NCBI GenBank assembly: GCA_001931535.1
Contig: CP016211.1
Span: 9,347,703 to 9,411,702 of the forward strand
DNA: 64,000 nt
Direction of reading: 5' to 3'
Source of the DNA: Minicystis rosea
GTDB lineage: Bacteria > Myxococcota_A > Polyangia > Polyangiales > Polyangiaceae
Shown here: positions 7,993 to 17,988 of the stretch, piece after piece
How the letters are laid out: each line of letters begins with the position of its first letter
How positions within the stretch are numbered: position 1 is the first letter of the stretch
Notes under the pieces: model-generated
Databases searched by the model: none
Told to the model about the DNA's origin: nothing
What the model saw: only the letters and a program-made list of their open reading frames with translations
Made by a program: the position numbers and the translations under genes

Positions 7993-8556
7993 GTGACCAC
8001 TGCCGCCGATTCGCCCCCCGATGCCATCCACCTGCGGGATCTCGGTGCGCGCTGGGCGATCGTGATCTGGGGGGTGGGCGGCGTGCTCGCGCTCCTCGCG
8101 CAGGCGCTCTTCAAGCTCACGCCGTTCGCGCTGGAGCCCCTCGTGTTCGGGCCCTTGTCGTTCGGACAAGCGGTCCTCTACGCGGCCTGGGTCGTGACGA
8201 ACGCGTACATGGAAGGGTACCGCGGCTTTCACAAACGGTTCTCGCCGCGCGTGGTGAGCCGCGCGTTCCACCTCGCCACGCGACCGCGCCCGTCCGTCGT
8301 GCACGTCGTGCTCGCGCCGTTCTTCGTGATGTCGCTCCTTCACGCGAACCGGCGCGGGCTCACCACCGCGTGGCTCCTGGTGCTCGGGCTCACCGCCGTC
8401 GTCGCCGTCGTGCGCCACCTGCAGCAGCCGTGGCGCGGCATCGTGGACGGCGGCGTCGTCGTCGGCCTCACGTGGGGAGCGGCCTCGCTGCTCGTGCACC
8501 TCGTCGCGGCGGCCCGCGCGGGCCGCGCCGCACCTCCGTCCGATCTGCCCTCGTGA
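7993..8556 (+). CDS. Integral membrane protein, four predicted helices
   Basis: 187 residues starting with GTG 7993 after AGGAAGC. Hydrophobic segments lie at about residues 20-45, 52-70, 100-118 and 125-175. The charged stretch GYRGFHKRFSPRVVSRAF sits between the second and third. No enzymatic motif is visible. A 10-bp-stem hairpin downstream probably ends the transcript. Function unknown. Confidence 0.7.
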   Translation: MTTAADSPPDAIHLRDLGARWAIVIWGVGGVLALLAQALFKLTPFALEPLVFGPLSFGQAVLYAAWVVTNAYMEGYRGFHKRFSPRVVSRAFHLATRPRPSVVHVVLAPFFVMSLLHANRRGLTTAWLLVLGLTAVVAVVRHLQQPWRGIVDGGVVVGLTWGAASLLVHLVAAARAGRAAPPSDLPS

Positions 8557-8951
8557 TCACCAACCGCCATCACCAGCGATGCCGACATCCTCGCCGACAC
8601 GCGGGCCGCCGTCGTCATGCTGATATCGAATCTGAAGTGAGGAATCGACTCGGGTAGTACCGGCGAGAGCGTGTCCCCTTTGGAACAGACACGCTCTCCA
8701 ACGAAGCAAGACAACGCCCGTGTCGCACGGCCCGCACACGATGGAAGCGCTTGTCAGCGACGGCGATCACGTCGGTCATCACGGCCTCGCGATCATCGTC
8801 CGCCGCACGAACCGCGAATTGCGGGGTGGGCGCGAGGGGGCGGCATGAGCACGAAAAGACCAGCGCGAAGAAGGTCGCCCCCTGAACGCGCACACGTTTC
8901 CATGCAACGCATGAGGGGCGACCCCCCAACTGGGGTTACGGAGGTCCAACC
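8557..8951. other. 395-bp intergenic region
   Basis: Apart from the hairpin at 8665-8698 and the GGAGGT ribosome binding site (about 8940-8945) of the next gene, nothing recognisable is seen. Confidence 0.6.
8665..8698 (+). terminator. Hairpin after the membrane-protein gene
   Basis: Arms 8665-8674 (GAGAGCGTGT) and 8689-8698 are perfect complements around a 14-base loop. It sits 109 bp after the stop of the upstream gene. There is no strong T-run. Confidence 0.4.
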
Positions 8952-10139
8952 ATGCGCATCGTGATGACATGTGCCGCCCTGACGGGCGTTCTCGGCGCTC
9001 TTTCCGGGTGTGCCGATCTGAGCACCGGCGGCGGCGAGCAGACGCCCACCAGCGACGACGGCGAGCAGACACCCACCACGCAGCTCGAGCTCCGTCGAAG
9101 CCGCCACCATCGGGCGGCGTTGCCCGTGGCGCCCGACGCGACGCGCTTCATGTGGCAGGGCGTGCAGACAGCATTCCTCGACGGCACGGGCCAGCCTTGC
9201 GACGCGCAGATTGCCATCGGCGTCGGCGACCAAGCCGTTTGCTACGCCGCGGCAAACGGCGACCTACGCTGCGCGGGCCGCATTTACACACATGACTTCG
9301 GCCCCGCCTTCACCAAGGTCGACGGCATCGACAAGGTCGAGCAGATCCTCGTCTCCGCCACGTTCAACAGCGAGGATCACAATGCCGTCTGCGTGCGGAC
9401 CAAGAACGGCAAAGCCTCTTGCATGGGCAATGGCAATGACTGGGGCCAATTCGGCACCGGCGCGACGGGGCCGAGCGCTGGATTCGTCCAATTCGGGCAG
9501 CTCAACGACGTCGTCGCCATCGCCACGGGCACGTGGGATCAGCTCTGCGCCCTGACGAAGAACCACGGTGCTCATTGCGCGGGTCGCCTGTTTGCGGCAA
9601 CGCCCGTGAGCGTGGCCTCGAGCGGGTCGCGCCTCTGGGTCGATACGCTCGGCGCAGCGCAGGTCGACGAGCCCAGCGTCTTCCGCGTCGCCAACGTGCG
9701 CAGCAGCGCGCAGGTCGTGGCCGACGGAGGGCGCTTCACCTTCCCGGTCAGCCCCATCCTGTTCGGCCAGCCCGGCGACGTGGTCGACGTGACCGGCAAC
9801 GACCAGTACACGGCGCCCGGCGTGATGCCCGGGACCTCGCGCTACTGCTGGCTCGACGGCGCGGGCGCCGCGTGGTGCGCCGTGTCCGGCGGCCTCGGCT
9901 TCCCGCCGGATCCGGCGATGCCCCCGCCCGTCACCACGACGCAGATCTTCACCGCGCACAACGTGCTCGCGCTCGCGGGCAACGCCTACTCGAGCACGCT
10001 TTGCGCCGTGTACGACGATGGATCGATCGCGTGCAACGGCGACAACAGCGCTGGGCAGCTCGGGCTCGTCTCACCCAGCTACGTCGACACCGAGACGGTG
10101 GTACAGCCGCCGGGGACGATCGATCTGCACTGCCATTGA
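8952..10139 (+). CDS. RCC1-repeat lipoprotein
   Basis: 395 residues with a clear lipoprotein signal (GALSGC, Cys at residue 20) and a Gly/Thr-rich linker. The body has propeller-type repeats recalling RCC1/alpha-tubulin suppressor proteins: units like VAIATGTWDQLCALTKNH, CVRTKNGKASCMGNGNDWGQFGTG and LCAVYDDGSIACNGDNSAGQLG. Paired Cys in the repeats may form disulfides, consistent with export. GGAGGT precedes ATG 8952. Such lipoproteins are common and mostly uncharacterised in myxobacteria; a surface binding role is inferred only from the fold. Confidence 0.8.
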   Translation: MRIVMTCAALTGVLGALSGCADLSTGGGEQTPTSDDGEQTPTTQLELRRSRHHRAALPVAPDATRFMWQGVQTAFLDGTGQPCDAQIAIGVGDQAVCYAAANGDLRCAGRIYTHDFGPAFTKVDGIDKVEQILVSATFNSEDHNAVCVRTKNGKASCMGNGNDWGQFGTGATGPSAGFVQFGQLNDVVAIATGTWDQLCALTKNHGAHCAGRLFAATPVSVASSGSRLWVDTLGAAQVDEPSVFRVANVRSSAQVVADGGRFTFPVSPILFGQPGDVVDVTGNDQYTAPGVMPGTSRYCWLDGAGAAWCAVSGGLGFPPDPAMPPPVTTTQIFTAHNVLALAGNAYSSTLCAVYDDGSIACNGDNSAGQLGLVSPSYVDTETVVQPPGTIDLHCH

Positions 10140-10213
10140 TGGCGCTCGTGCCGGCGCGGAGACACCGCCCCCTGCGGTCGGTCTACGCGCCGGTGCCATC
10201 CACGGTCGTTACC

Positions 10214-11779
10214 TCACGGCAGCTGCTCTCCCGTCCCGCCACGCACCGTATAACCAGCCAGGAATCGCACCGATCCTTCACGGATGGCGGGCACGGGCAC
10301 GCGCTGAATGCGTTCCGAGAGACTCGGCATCTCAGGTGGATACGAGATCTCCGGCGGGCGCGCGGCCACCTTTACGTCGGCCTTGCCGCCGGGAGACAGC
10401 TCGAATTGGACCATGATGTCGAAGCGCGGCCCCTCGGCGCTCTTCCCCACCACGGATTCGATGACGGGCGCGATCTGCTTGATGTAGTTGCCCAGATCCG
10501 TGGAGCTCGTCCGCTGCGCGAGCTCCGCCTCCGGTTGCAGGAGCCGAATGCCCGCCAGATCGACGATGCCATTGGGCGCGGCCGCCATCGCCGCTGCGGA
10601 GCCGGTCGCCTGGTATTTGACGAAGTGGCCGGCGTAGGTTCGGCCGTCGAAGGGGTTGCTGTAGCTCTCCTCCACCCAAGCGATCTCGAAGGGCAACATG
10701 CTCCCCGTGGGCGGGACCTGGATGGGCCGGCCCTCCGCGATGGCCGCGCGGACGGCCGCCCACGTGCGCTCGGTGAGGAGCAGGCCAAAGCCGTCTTCGA
10801 TGGGCTTGGCGCCGTCTTCCTCGGTGCCGGTCGCGAGCAGCAGAAAGCCGCCGGCGAGCCGCGCGCCCGTCGCGCCGGGCTTGGCAATGCCGGCGGCCTC
10901 CATCTGCCCCGGCTCCCACAAGAGGAGCGCGTCGGCCTCGGGATCCACGTCGACGTAGAGGGCCATTCCGATCTGCGCGGCGCCCAGCTCGCCGAACGCC
11001 TCGGTCAAGCGCTGGCCGGCCTTGCGTTGCAGCGTGAAAACCACCTTCGCTCCGCCGCCGGAGGTCGTCTCCCGGCGCACGTACGCATGGCCGACCTGCA
11101 TGCGCCCTGCCTTCGCGAGCACGCTCGAGGCCATCTTCTCCGGCCGGGTGAGCTCGGGCCGCTTCCGGTCGAGCCAAGGCGTCGTGGGGTAGAAGCGATA
11201 TCGCTTGCCGAGGAGCGCCATGAAGCGCGCGTGGCCAAACCGATCGATCGCGTCCTGCTCGGGCCCGGTGACGAAGATGCCTGTCAGGAACGGGCCCGTG
11301 GCCTTCACGCCATCCAGCAACTGAGGAGGAGTGTAGAGGATGCCATGGAGATCGTCGCGCAACATGCCTGGGCGAGATCGGTTGATCCGCGTCATGCCGC
11401 CCTCGTGGACGATCTGCTTCTGCTGGGCAAACCCGTGGATCGTGGCGTAGAGCTCGAGGAGCGTGCGGGGATAGGCGTCTTCGGCCTCGCCCGGCTCGCG
11501 CTTCACCGAGAACGCGATCTCGTGTTGCCCCTCGGCCACCAGGCCTTCGCTCATGTACGTCCAGCAAGGCACCGGGCCCGCCTCCGTGGAGATGACATGA
11601 GAGAAGATATGAATACGCAGCTTGCCTGGGACGACCTCTGCGACGGCAAGCTCGCCTCCACGGGCAGCCGTCGGCGCGCTCGCCGAAAGGGCGGCGCTCC
11701 GCGAGCGCAACGCCGTGAAGGCAATCGCGCCTATCAGGAGCAGCCCACCCACAACCCAAAGCACCGATGTCTGGCTCAC
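10214..11779 (-). CDS. Membrane-anchored conserved protein, possibly SUFU-like
   Basis: 521 residues from GTG 11779, preceded by GGAGGAAGCGAC. An N-terminal segment (residues ~6-24) anchors it. The region around YMSEGLVAEGQHEIAFSVK recalls bacterial suppressor-of-fused (SUFU-like) domains, but I am not sure. The C-terminal half is conserved-looking and includes a stretch on limited-range numeric handling (LLLTERTWAAVRAAIAEG). It is convergent with the RCC1-like gene. Function unknown. Confidence 0.6.
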   Translation of the reverse strand: MSQTSVLWVVGGLLLIGAIAFTALRSRSAALSASAPTAARGGELAVAEVVPGKLRIHIFSHVISTEAGPVPCWTYMSEGLVAEGQHEIAFSVKREPGEAEDAYPRTLLELYATIHGFAQQKQIVHEGGMTRINRSRPGMLRDDLHGILYTPPQLLDGVKATGPFLTGIFVTGPEQDAIDRFGHARFMALLGKRYRFYPTTPWLDRKRPELTRPEKMASSVLAKAGRMQVGHAYVRRETTSGGGAKVVFTLQRKAGQRLTEAFGELGAAQIGMALYVDVDPEADALLLWEPGQMEAAGIAKPGATGARLAGGFLLLATGTEEDGAKPIEDGFGLLLTERTWAAVRAAIAEGRPIQVPPTGSMLPFEIAWVEESYSNPFDGRTYAGHFVKYQATGSAAAMAAAPNGIVDLAGIRLLQPEAELAQRTSSTDLGNYIKQIAPVIESVVGKSAEGPRFDIMVQFELSPGGKADVKVAARPPEISYPPEMPSLSERIQRVPVPAIREGSVRFLAGYTVRGGTGEQLP

Positions 11780-12127
11780 GTCGCTTCCTCCGCGCGGGGT
11801 CGGCTCGCAGCATAAGCGCAGCGCGCGCGGCGCCGCAGCGAAGAAGCGCTCGGCCGATCACGATCCGGGCGCACAGACGACGCCGGCGTCCACGAGGCTC
11901 TCGAGATGGCGTCAGAGCATGCGGGGCGGCTCCGCTCTTTCGGCTGTGAGCGCCCTGCACGTTACGTGTCCGTGCGTCCTCGATACACACCTTCCGTGCA
12001 GGGGCTCTGACGTCGGGGAGGCTCCCGGCATGCGACCTCTGCCCGAGTCACTCGCTCGGTGCGCCCGAGCGCACGTGCCTTGAGGGCTCTCGTGACGCCC
12101 AGTACCCTCTCGAAAGGGGGATTCGCC
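11780..12127. other. 348-bp intergenic region
   Basis: It separates two divergent genes and should contain both promoters. I see only the AAGGGGG ribosome binding site of the downstream gene near 12113-12119. Confidence 0.5.
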
Positions 12128-12466
12128 ATGTCGTGCCATTTCTCGGCTCGGGCGTCGTCTGCGTGCCTGATCGCGCTGCTCGGCCTGAGCACCGGCTGTT
12201 ACCACTACCGCGTGGCCCCGGCCCACGTCCCGTCGGCGACGGAGCCATACCGAGCGACCTTATGGTCTTTCGCCTGGGGCGCGGTCCAGCAAAACGTCGA
12301 GCCCGAAAATTGCCCGCACGTCGGCCTCGCCGAGGTGACCGTCTCGACCAACTTCGGATATGCGCTCCTGACCGTCCTCAGCCTCGGGCTCGCGGCCCCC
12401 GCGACCGTCGTGTGGACATGCGCCAAGGCTCCACCGCACGGTGGCTTGATCGGCAAAGCGAGGTAG
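12128..12466 (+). CDS. Bor/Iss-like small lipoprotein
   Basis: 113 residues with signal peptide and lipobox LSTGC (Cys about residue 23) followed at once by YHYRV. The body has the pattern of Bor-family outer-membrane lipoproteins: LWSFAWGAVQQ, a Cys-containing NCPHVGLAEVTV, and a hydrophobic LLTVLSLGLAAPATVVW. Lambda Bor and its homologue Iss are linked to serum resistance in enterobacteria; that role is not implied here. AAGGGGG precedes ATG 12128. The frame is open to 12059 but the start at 12128 gives the signal peptide. Confidence 0.75.
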   Translation: MSCHFSARASSACLIALLGLSTGCYHYRVAPAHVPSATEPYRATLWSFAWGAVQQNVEPENCPHVGLAEVTVSTNFGYALLTVLSLGLAAPATVVWTCAKAPPHGGLIGKAR

Positions 12467-12497
12467 CCCGTCAGGAGCCGGAAAAGGGTCAGCGAAC

Positions 12498-14030
12498 ATG
12501 GAAGCTCGACCACGGACACCTTATCTCCGGTTCACGCCGAGCTATCGATGGGAGAACAAGCACAGGAATGTTCACGCCGTCGTGGAGCGCCTCTACGACG
12601 TCTGGAATCTCTGGGCTGACGCGATCGACCGGCCCGAAGACGGCTTTCAGCCGGGGCTTCGTGCGCTGGAGGCGATCGTGCGCGAGGCGGAGGGCTTGGG
12701 AAAGCGGGTGCGCCCCCTCGGCGGGGCCTGGTCTCTGTCCGACGCCGCGCGGACGACGGAGTTCATGCTCAACACCAAACCGCTCAACGCCCTCGTCATC
12801 GGCTTTTCGAGCCGGCTGTGCGACCCATCCTGTCGAGAGCCGCCGGAGCGCCTCGTGTTCGCGCAATGCGGCGCCAGCGTCAGCGAGCTGAACGACTACC
12901 TCGAGCGGGCCAACCTCGCCTTGCCGACCTCGGGCGCGAGCGACGGACAGACGATCTGCGGTGCCATCGCCACCGGGACCCACGGATCGGCCCACGGCGT
13001 AGGCTCGATGCAGGACTTCATTCTCTGCCTGCACATCGTCGCCGAGGGTGGGAAAGGGTTCTGGATCGAGCGGGCCTCGCGCCCGGTGGCGAGCCGCGCG
13101 CTCTACGAGCAGGTCGGCGCAGAGCTCGTGCGCGACGACCAGCTCTTCGACGCGGCCATCGTGAGCTTCGGGAGCTTCGGTATCGTGCACGCGGTCGTGT
13201 TCGCCGCCGAGCCGCTGTATTGGCTCGAGCGAGACATCCTCCGTCGCGACTTCGACGACGTGAAGCACGCGATGGGCACGCTGGACGTCGCATCGTTGGG
13301 GCTCCGCACGGAGGCGTTGCCATTCCACTTCGAGATCATCCTCAACCCATACGCGACGGGCCGAGGGCAAGGTGGCGCGTGGATCCGCGCCATCTACAAG
13401 AGGCCTCCTCCGGAAGCGGGGTTCCGGCCGATCGTCACCGAGCCCGGCGACGATCTCTTGGGGATGCTCGGGGCCGTGGGTGACGTGGTCCCGGACGCGC
13501 TCCCCGGTGTGGTCGGAACGCTGCTCGAACGGGAGATGCCGAGTGGCTCCGGCGGCGTGGGCGCGCCCGGACAGATCTTCGGTCCCACGACGATCCGTGG
13601 CCCGGTGCGGAGCACGGAGATCGGTGTCGCGCTCGCCGATGTCCCCGCGGCCGTGGATGCCATCGTCGAGGTCGCGCGCACGACGCGGTTCGGCGGCGTC
13701 ATCGCGCTACGCTACGTGAAGCCCTCGCCGGCGCTGCTCGCATTCACGCGCTTCGCGCCGATGAGCTGCGCCATCGAGCTCCCCTCGGCCGGCACGGAGC
13801 AAACGCGGAAGGCCTTCGAGGAGATCTGGAGCGCGCTCGATCATCGGGGCATCCGCTATGCGCTCCACTGGGGACAATGCCTGTGGGAGGACCTGAATCG
13901 GAGCCGCATTCATGCGTGCTATGGAGACCGCTTCGACGCTTGGGTCGCGGCCCGGCGCCGCTTCCTGACGCCGAACGGACGCCGCATGTTCGCGAGCCCG
14001 TTCGTCGAGCGCTGCGGGCTCGCCGCCTGA
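12498..14030 (+). CDS. FAD-linked oxidase, sugar-lactone oxidase type
   Basis: 510 residues. Residues ~40-210 match a PCMH-type FAD-binding fold: RPLGGAWSLSD, then TSGASDGQTICGAIATGTHG, the Gly-rich segment typical of D-arabinono-1,4-lactone oxidase and related enzymes. The C-terminal half has the family-like HWGQ segment (residue ~455). The usual covalent-FAD His could not be placed with certainty. It likely oxidises a sugar lactone, alditol or similar hydroxyl substrate. It follows the Bor-like gene by 31 bp and may be co-transcribed with it. Confidence 0.78.
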   Translation: MEARPRTPYLRFTPSYRWENKHRNVHAVVERLYDVWNLWADAIDRPEDGFQPGLRALEAIVREAEGLGKRVRPLGGAWSLSDAARTTEFMLNTKPLNALVIGFSSRLCDPSCREPPERLVFAQCGASVSELNDYLERANLALPTSGASDGQTICGAIATGTHGSAHGVGSMQDFILCLHIVAEGGKGFWIERASRPVASRALYEQVGAELVRDDQLFDAAIVSFGSFGIVHAVVFAAEPLYWLERDILRRDFDDVKHAMGTLDVASLGLRTEALPFHFEIILNPYATGRGQGGAWIRAIYKRPPPEAGFRPIVTEPGDDLLGMLGAVGDVVPDALPGVVGTLLEREMPSGSGGVGAPGQIFGPTTIRGPVRSTEIGVALADVPAAVDAIVEVARTTRFGGVIALRYVKPSPALLAFTRFAPMSCAIELPSAGTEQTRKAFEEIWSALDHRGIRYALHWGQCLWEDLNRSRIHACYGDRFDAWVAARRRFLTPNGRRMFASPFVERCGLAA

Positions 14031-14161
14031 TCGGGTGTTGCTGCACGCAGGGAGGAAAGGTTTCGAATGGGTCCGCCTCGCACGTGCGGGCGCGGGCGCG
14101 ATCGTTCACGCGAATGCTCGTTCGACCCAAGGTGGAGAGAAGTGGCGCTATCTTTCATCCG

Positions 14162-15934
14162 ATGTCCGCGCGCGCTTGTCTTGTGCTCACCCTTGCCTTG
14201 GTTTGCTCCTGCGGCTCGAAGAACGAGCCGGGGACCTCGCCGTACGCGGTCACCATCCGCGGGCCGACGATGACGTTCAACGGCGCCGCGGAGGTCTCCG
14301 CGACACCCGAGCCGGCGGATGGGACGACCGCCGTCAGCTTCACGGTGGACGGGGTGCCGCGCGCGGTGGACACCGAGGCGCCGTATGCCGTGTCGCTCGA
14401 TCTGTCCCATGATTGGGGCGGGGTGCATCGCATCACCGCAGTGGCTCACCGCACCGATGGCGCGGTCGCGGAAGCCTCGATCGACGTCACGTACGATCCA
14501 CTCGGCCCCTTCGTGACGCTGCTCGCGCCCACGGCCGGAGCGCGGATATCACCCAAGGACGGCACGTTCGACGTCTCGTTCGTCGCCAGCGATCCCAGCG
14601 GGCTCGGTGCCGGCGAGGTGCAGCTCGACGGCGCCGAGCCGGTGTCGATCCCGCTTCCTTCGCTCTCGCTCAGCGTCCCCATTTCGAAGCCCATCGCACT
14701 ACCCACCACGCCTGCGTTGTCGTGGTGGATCGAGGACACGCTCGGCAACCGCACGCAGGGATCGCTGAGCCTCTTGCAGTCGTACGAGCGATTCGGCGTG
14801 GCCGTCGGAGGGCTGGGCACCGTTCATCCGCTGCCGGGCCGGCGGCTCGCCGTCGTGTCGCTCTCGCAAGTCCGAGCGTTCGAGCCCGATGGAAGCCCCG
14901 CATGGGCGCTGACCGGGCCCCCGAGCCAAAAGGCCAGCGCGACGCCGACGACAGGCGGCGATCTCCTCGTCCAATGGCTCACGTTGCAAGGAACCACCGA
15001 GGTGCAGCGGCTCCACCCGAATGGCACCGTCGCGTGGACGTGGAGCAGCGGGCTCACGCTGGGCACGCAGCGGATGGTCTATGTCGCCGAGAGCGACAGC
15101 GTCCTGATGCTGCAACGTCAGGGCAGCCAAGGCAGCTTCACGGCATCGCTCCTCGACCCGACCGGTCAAGAGACACACGTGAAGACGTACGCGCCCTCGT
15201 ACGACGTCTGGCCCTTGGCGACACCTCCCGGTGTCTCGCCCGGCGGCTTCGCGCTGGGTGCGACGAATGGTGGCACCACGGCCCACTACGACGTCTTCGA
15301 TCCTGTGGGGACGCCCGCGTGGAGCGGCGATTTCAGCACCTCCTTCGAGAAGACGGTGCTCCTCACGCGCGACGCGATCTTCGGGCCGCTGCCGATGGCA
15401 GACGGTTCGCAATACGGCATCTTGGGCGCGGGAGGGACCACGGCGGACCTCGGCGTCGTCGATCGATCGCTCGTGACGGCGAACGGTGATGTGGTGATGA
15501 GCACGCACACGCCGACGAGCAACACCGTCTCCCGCGTGCGCGCCGACGGCAGCGTCGTGTGGCAAGCGTCGTTCGGCGCGCCCGTCACCGATCTCTCGGG
15601 AAGCGGCGATCGCATCGGCGTGACCACGATCACCCTGCTGCACGTGGTCGACGCGTCGGGCAGCGTGGTGGCGTGGGCTCCCGACGCCGATCCCTGGTTC
15701 GTCGATTCGCCGCGCGCCGTGTTCGGGCCTTCCGGCGCGTTCTACGTGGTGGTCGGGGAGATCGGGAGTGACCACAAGCGTATTTATCGCGCAGCCGCGG
15801 ACGGCACGACGCTGTGGCACGAGACCTTGTTCGAAGGCGGCGACCTTCGCACGGAGAGCATCGCACCCGACGACGATCGGCTCGTGGTGTCGATGCAGGG
15901 CCCCACGACACGGATGCACGTGTTCGAGCCGTAG
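14162..15934 (+). CDS. Ig-like plus beta-propeller lipoprotein, copy 1
   Basis: 590 residues. The signal peptide ends in LVCSC. Residues ~25-120 look like a bacterial Ig-like domain (GTTAVSFTVDGVPRAV, then DPLGPFVTLLAP), with a second unit to about 200. The remainder has repeated blades like AFEPDGSPAWALTG and RVRADGSVVWQASFG, as in PQQ-type beta-propellers. It is paralogous to the protein at 37805-39565, sharing SHDWGG, DPLGPFVTL, NRTQGS and the ending HETLF..VFEP. ATG 14162 gives the lipoprotein signal; the frame is open to 13877. No enzymatic residues are evident. Probably a surface protein of unknown ligand. Confidence 0.8.
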   Translation: MSARACLVLTLALVCSCGSKNEPGTSPYAVTIRGPTMTFNGAAEVSATPEPADGTTAVSFTVDGVPRAVDTEAPYAVSLDLSHDWGGVHRITAVAHRTDGAVAEASIDVTYDPLGPFVTLLAPTAGARISPKDGTFDVSFVASDPSGLGAGEVQLDGAEPVSIPLPSLSLSVPISKPIALPTTPALSWWIEDTLGNRTQGSLSLLQSYERFGVAVGGLGTVHPLPGRRLAVVSLSQVRAFEPDGSPAWALTGPPSQKASATPTTGGDLLVQWLTLQGTTEVQRLHPNGTVAWTWSSGLTLGTQRMVYVAESDSVLMLQRQGSQGSFTASLLDPTGQETHVKTYAPSYDVWPLATPPGVSPGGFALGATNGGTTAHYDVFDPVGTPAWSGDFSTSFEKTVLLTRDAIFGPLPMADGSQYGILGAGGTTADLGVVDRSLVTANGDVVMSTHTPTSNTVSRVRADGSVVWQASFGAPVTDLSGSGDRIGVTTITLLHVVDASGSVVAWAPDADPWFVDSPRAVFGPSGAFYVVVGEIGSDHKRIYRAAADGTTLWHETLFEGGDLRTESIAPDDDRLVVSMQGPTTRMHVFEP

Positions 15935-16040
15935 GCTCCATCGTCGGTCGCGCACATCCATTGTCGGATGGAGCGCCGCGCGGCGAGCGCTCGCATGCGC
16001 GGAGAGCCGGCGATATCATCGGCGCTCCAAGGGGATACCC

Positions 16041-17501
16041 ATGCACCTCGAGAAGCGTCGGGAGCTCGTTTTCGCGATCGGGATCACGTTCGCTCTCGCG
16101 GGCACCGCATGCGGCGGTCAGAGCTCGACGGGCACCGGCGGCAACGGCGGCTCGAGCACGAGCAGCAGCAGCCAGAGCGGCACGATGAGCTCGAGCGACA
16201 CCACGGGCTCGGGCGCGAGCGGGAGCTCGGGCACCACCGGCAGCGGCGGCGCGACGTGCGCGCTCACGGCGGCGAGCATCCGCATCACCGAGATCGACGT
16301 GGGCAGCGCCGTGAGCACCAACGAAGACGAGGTGGGGCTCCTGCCGCTCTCGATCTCGCCCGTCCCTTCGGGCGGCTCGCGGCTCGCGTGGATGGGCACC
16401 GACGGCAACGTGCACGTCGCCACCCTCGACGCGAACGACAGCCTCACCGGCTCCACGGTGAGCATCCCCGCGCACGACTTCGCCGATCTCTACGCCGATG
16501 ATGCGGGCGGCGTGCTGCTTCTGACGCGCGACGCGAAAGGCGGCGGGACGCTCAACTGCGGCGCGCCCACCAACCTCTGCGGCACGCCGCCGAACCCGCC
16601 GGTGCCTTGTTACGACATGTACATGGTGCGTTTCGACGGCACCAAAGAGACGTGGGCCACCGAGCTCACCAGCTCGAGCGCGGCGCTCCCGCCCTACTCC
16701 ACCGGTCCTACCGGGCCCAACGTCTACATGATCTGGTGGTACGCCCATCACGGCCGCATCGCCTCCGACGGGACGCGCTACGCAGGCTATTTCGGCGCCG
16801 CCATCAGCGTCTCTCAAAGTGGTTGCATCAACATCCACCAAGGCGATCGGATGAAGGTCGTCAACGCCGACGGCTCCCTCGCGAACGGCGGCTTCGACTG
16901 GGGCTGCAGCCACAGCGGCTACGAGCGCATCGTCTGGGATCCCGCGACCAGCAAGTTCGTCACCGTCTGCAAGACCGACAACGACAACCGCATCGCCTTC
17001 GCGCCCAACATCACGACGATCTATCCGGTCGATCTCTTCTACTCCAACCTGGGCAACATCGCACTGGCCGCGGGCGGGGGTTATTGGCTGACGGCGAGCA
17101 ACATCCGGCCGGGCCAGACCGCGAATGCCGATGGGCTCGCCGACGTGCATCTCCTGCATTTCTCGACCGGCACGGCCGACAAGGACATCATCCTGGCCAA
17201 CGACGCGGACCTGAACGACAGGGCTCCGCACTTGGCCTCGTATGGGAAAGACCAGCTCCTCGCAGCATGGGAAACGTCGCCGTCCAAAGGCGATCTCGAG
17301 CCCGGGGACACGAGCCGCAAGATGGTCGTGCAAGCGCTCGACGCGGCCACCGGCGCCGCGCTCGGCGCACCGCTGCCGGTGAGCGTGCCGGGCAATCGGT
17401 ATCAAGAGCTCCGATCGTTCCCGGACGGGAGCGTGGCGTTTCCGGCGCGCGGGAGCGGCTCGACGAAGATCAAGATCCTGCGCGTCCTGCCTTGTCCATG
17501 A
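16041..17501 (+). CDS. Large exported lipoprotein with Ser/Gly/Thr linker
   Basis: 486 residues. The signal ends AGTAC, followed by a ~45-residue Ser/Gly/Thr linker. The mature part has repeats reading RLAWMGTDGNVHVATLD and VVNADGSLANGGFDWGC, suggesting a beta-propeller or FG-GAP-like fold, with several Cys that may pair. AAGGGGA precedes ATG 16041. It sits about 100 bp after the Ig/propeller lipoprotein in the same direction. Function unknown. Confidence 0.75.
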   Translation: MHLEKRRELVFAIGITFALAGTACGGQSSTGTGGNGGSSTSSSSQSGTMSSSDTTGSGASGSSGTTGSGGATCALTAASIRITEIDVGSAVSTNEDEVGLLPLSISPVPSGGSRLAWMGTDGNVHVATLDANDSLTGSTVSIPAHDFADLYADDAGGVLLLTRDAKGGGTLNCGAPTNLCGTPPNPPVPCYDMYMVRFDGTKETWATELTSSSAALPPYSTGPTGPNVYMIWWYAHHGRIASDGTRYAGYFGAAISVSQSGCINIHQGDRMKVVNADGSLANGGFDWGCSHSGYERIVWDPATSKFVTVCKTDNDNRIAFAPNITTIYPVDLFYSNLGNIALAAGGGYWLTASNIRPGQTANADGLADVHLLHFSTGTADKDIILANDADLNDRAPHLASYGKDQLLAAWETSPSKGDLEPGDTSRKMVVQALDAATGAALGAPLPVSVPGNRYQELRSFPDGSVAFPARGSGSTKIKILRVLPCP

Positions 17502-17693
17502 TCGCTCGCTCGCGAGAGCGCTCGAAGCGACAAGAGCGAGAGGTCATGAGCACGAATGCGAGCGGCGCGGTTGGCTGGGCAAGCATCACCACAGCCAACC
17601 GAATCGCAAACGTGCTTGCGCGCGAGCTCAGCGTGACGGAAGGGCGATGGGCTGGCGCACGCGGCCGGCGCGTGGAAAGCTCATCGCTCCACG

Positions 17694-17903
17694 ATGTTTC
17701 CCATCCAGCGTCTCCGGGGCAGCACGAACACCGACATTCTCGGCGTCTTCGCCCTCATCGGCGCGGTCGTCGTGCCCGTGCTGGCCATGATTCAAATCGC
17801 GAACGGCGGCGCCGCATCGTGGCTCCGCTTCGGGATCGTCGAGGGAGCCTTCGTGAGTGTGCTCGCGGTGATCTGGATCCGGCAGCGCCGCCGCAGGACG
17901 TGA
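17694..17903 (+). CDS. Small two-helix membrane protein
   Basis: A 69-residue frame with two hydrophobic segments (about residues 15-35 and 48-62) and a basic tail RQRRRRT. No well-placed ribosome binding site is seen: GGAAAG lies 15 bases upstream. It could be genuine or chance. Function unknown. Confidence 0.4.
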   Translation: MFPIQRLRGSTNTDILGVFALIGAVVVPVLAMIQIANGGAASWLRFGIVEGAFVSVLAVIWIRQRRRRT

Positions 17904-17988
17904 CACGGCCCTCGCGCCCACACGGCGTCGTCGCGCGGCGCTGCGGCGACGGCGATCGCAGCGACAGGCACGAGGGTGACGTCGACGT

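Noticed and set aside
9533..11815. 760-residue plus-strand frame crossing two genes
   Set aside because: It spans an RCC1-like gene in the wrong frame and lies antisense to the next gene; no start signal or motif.
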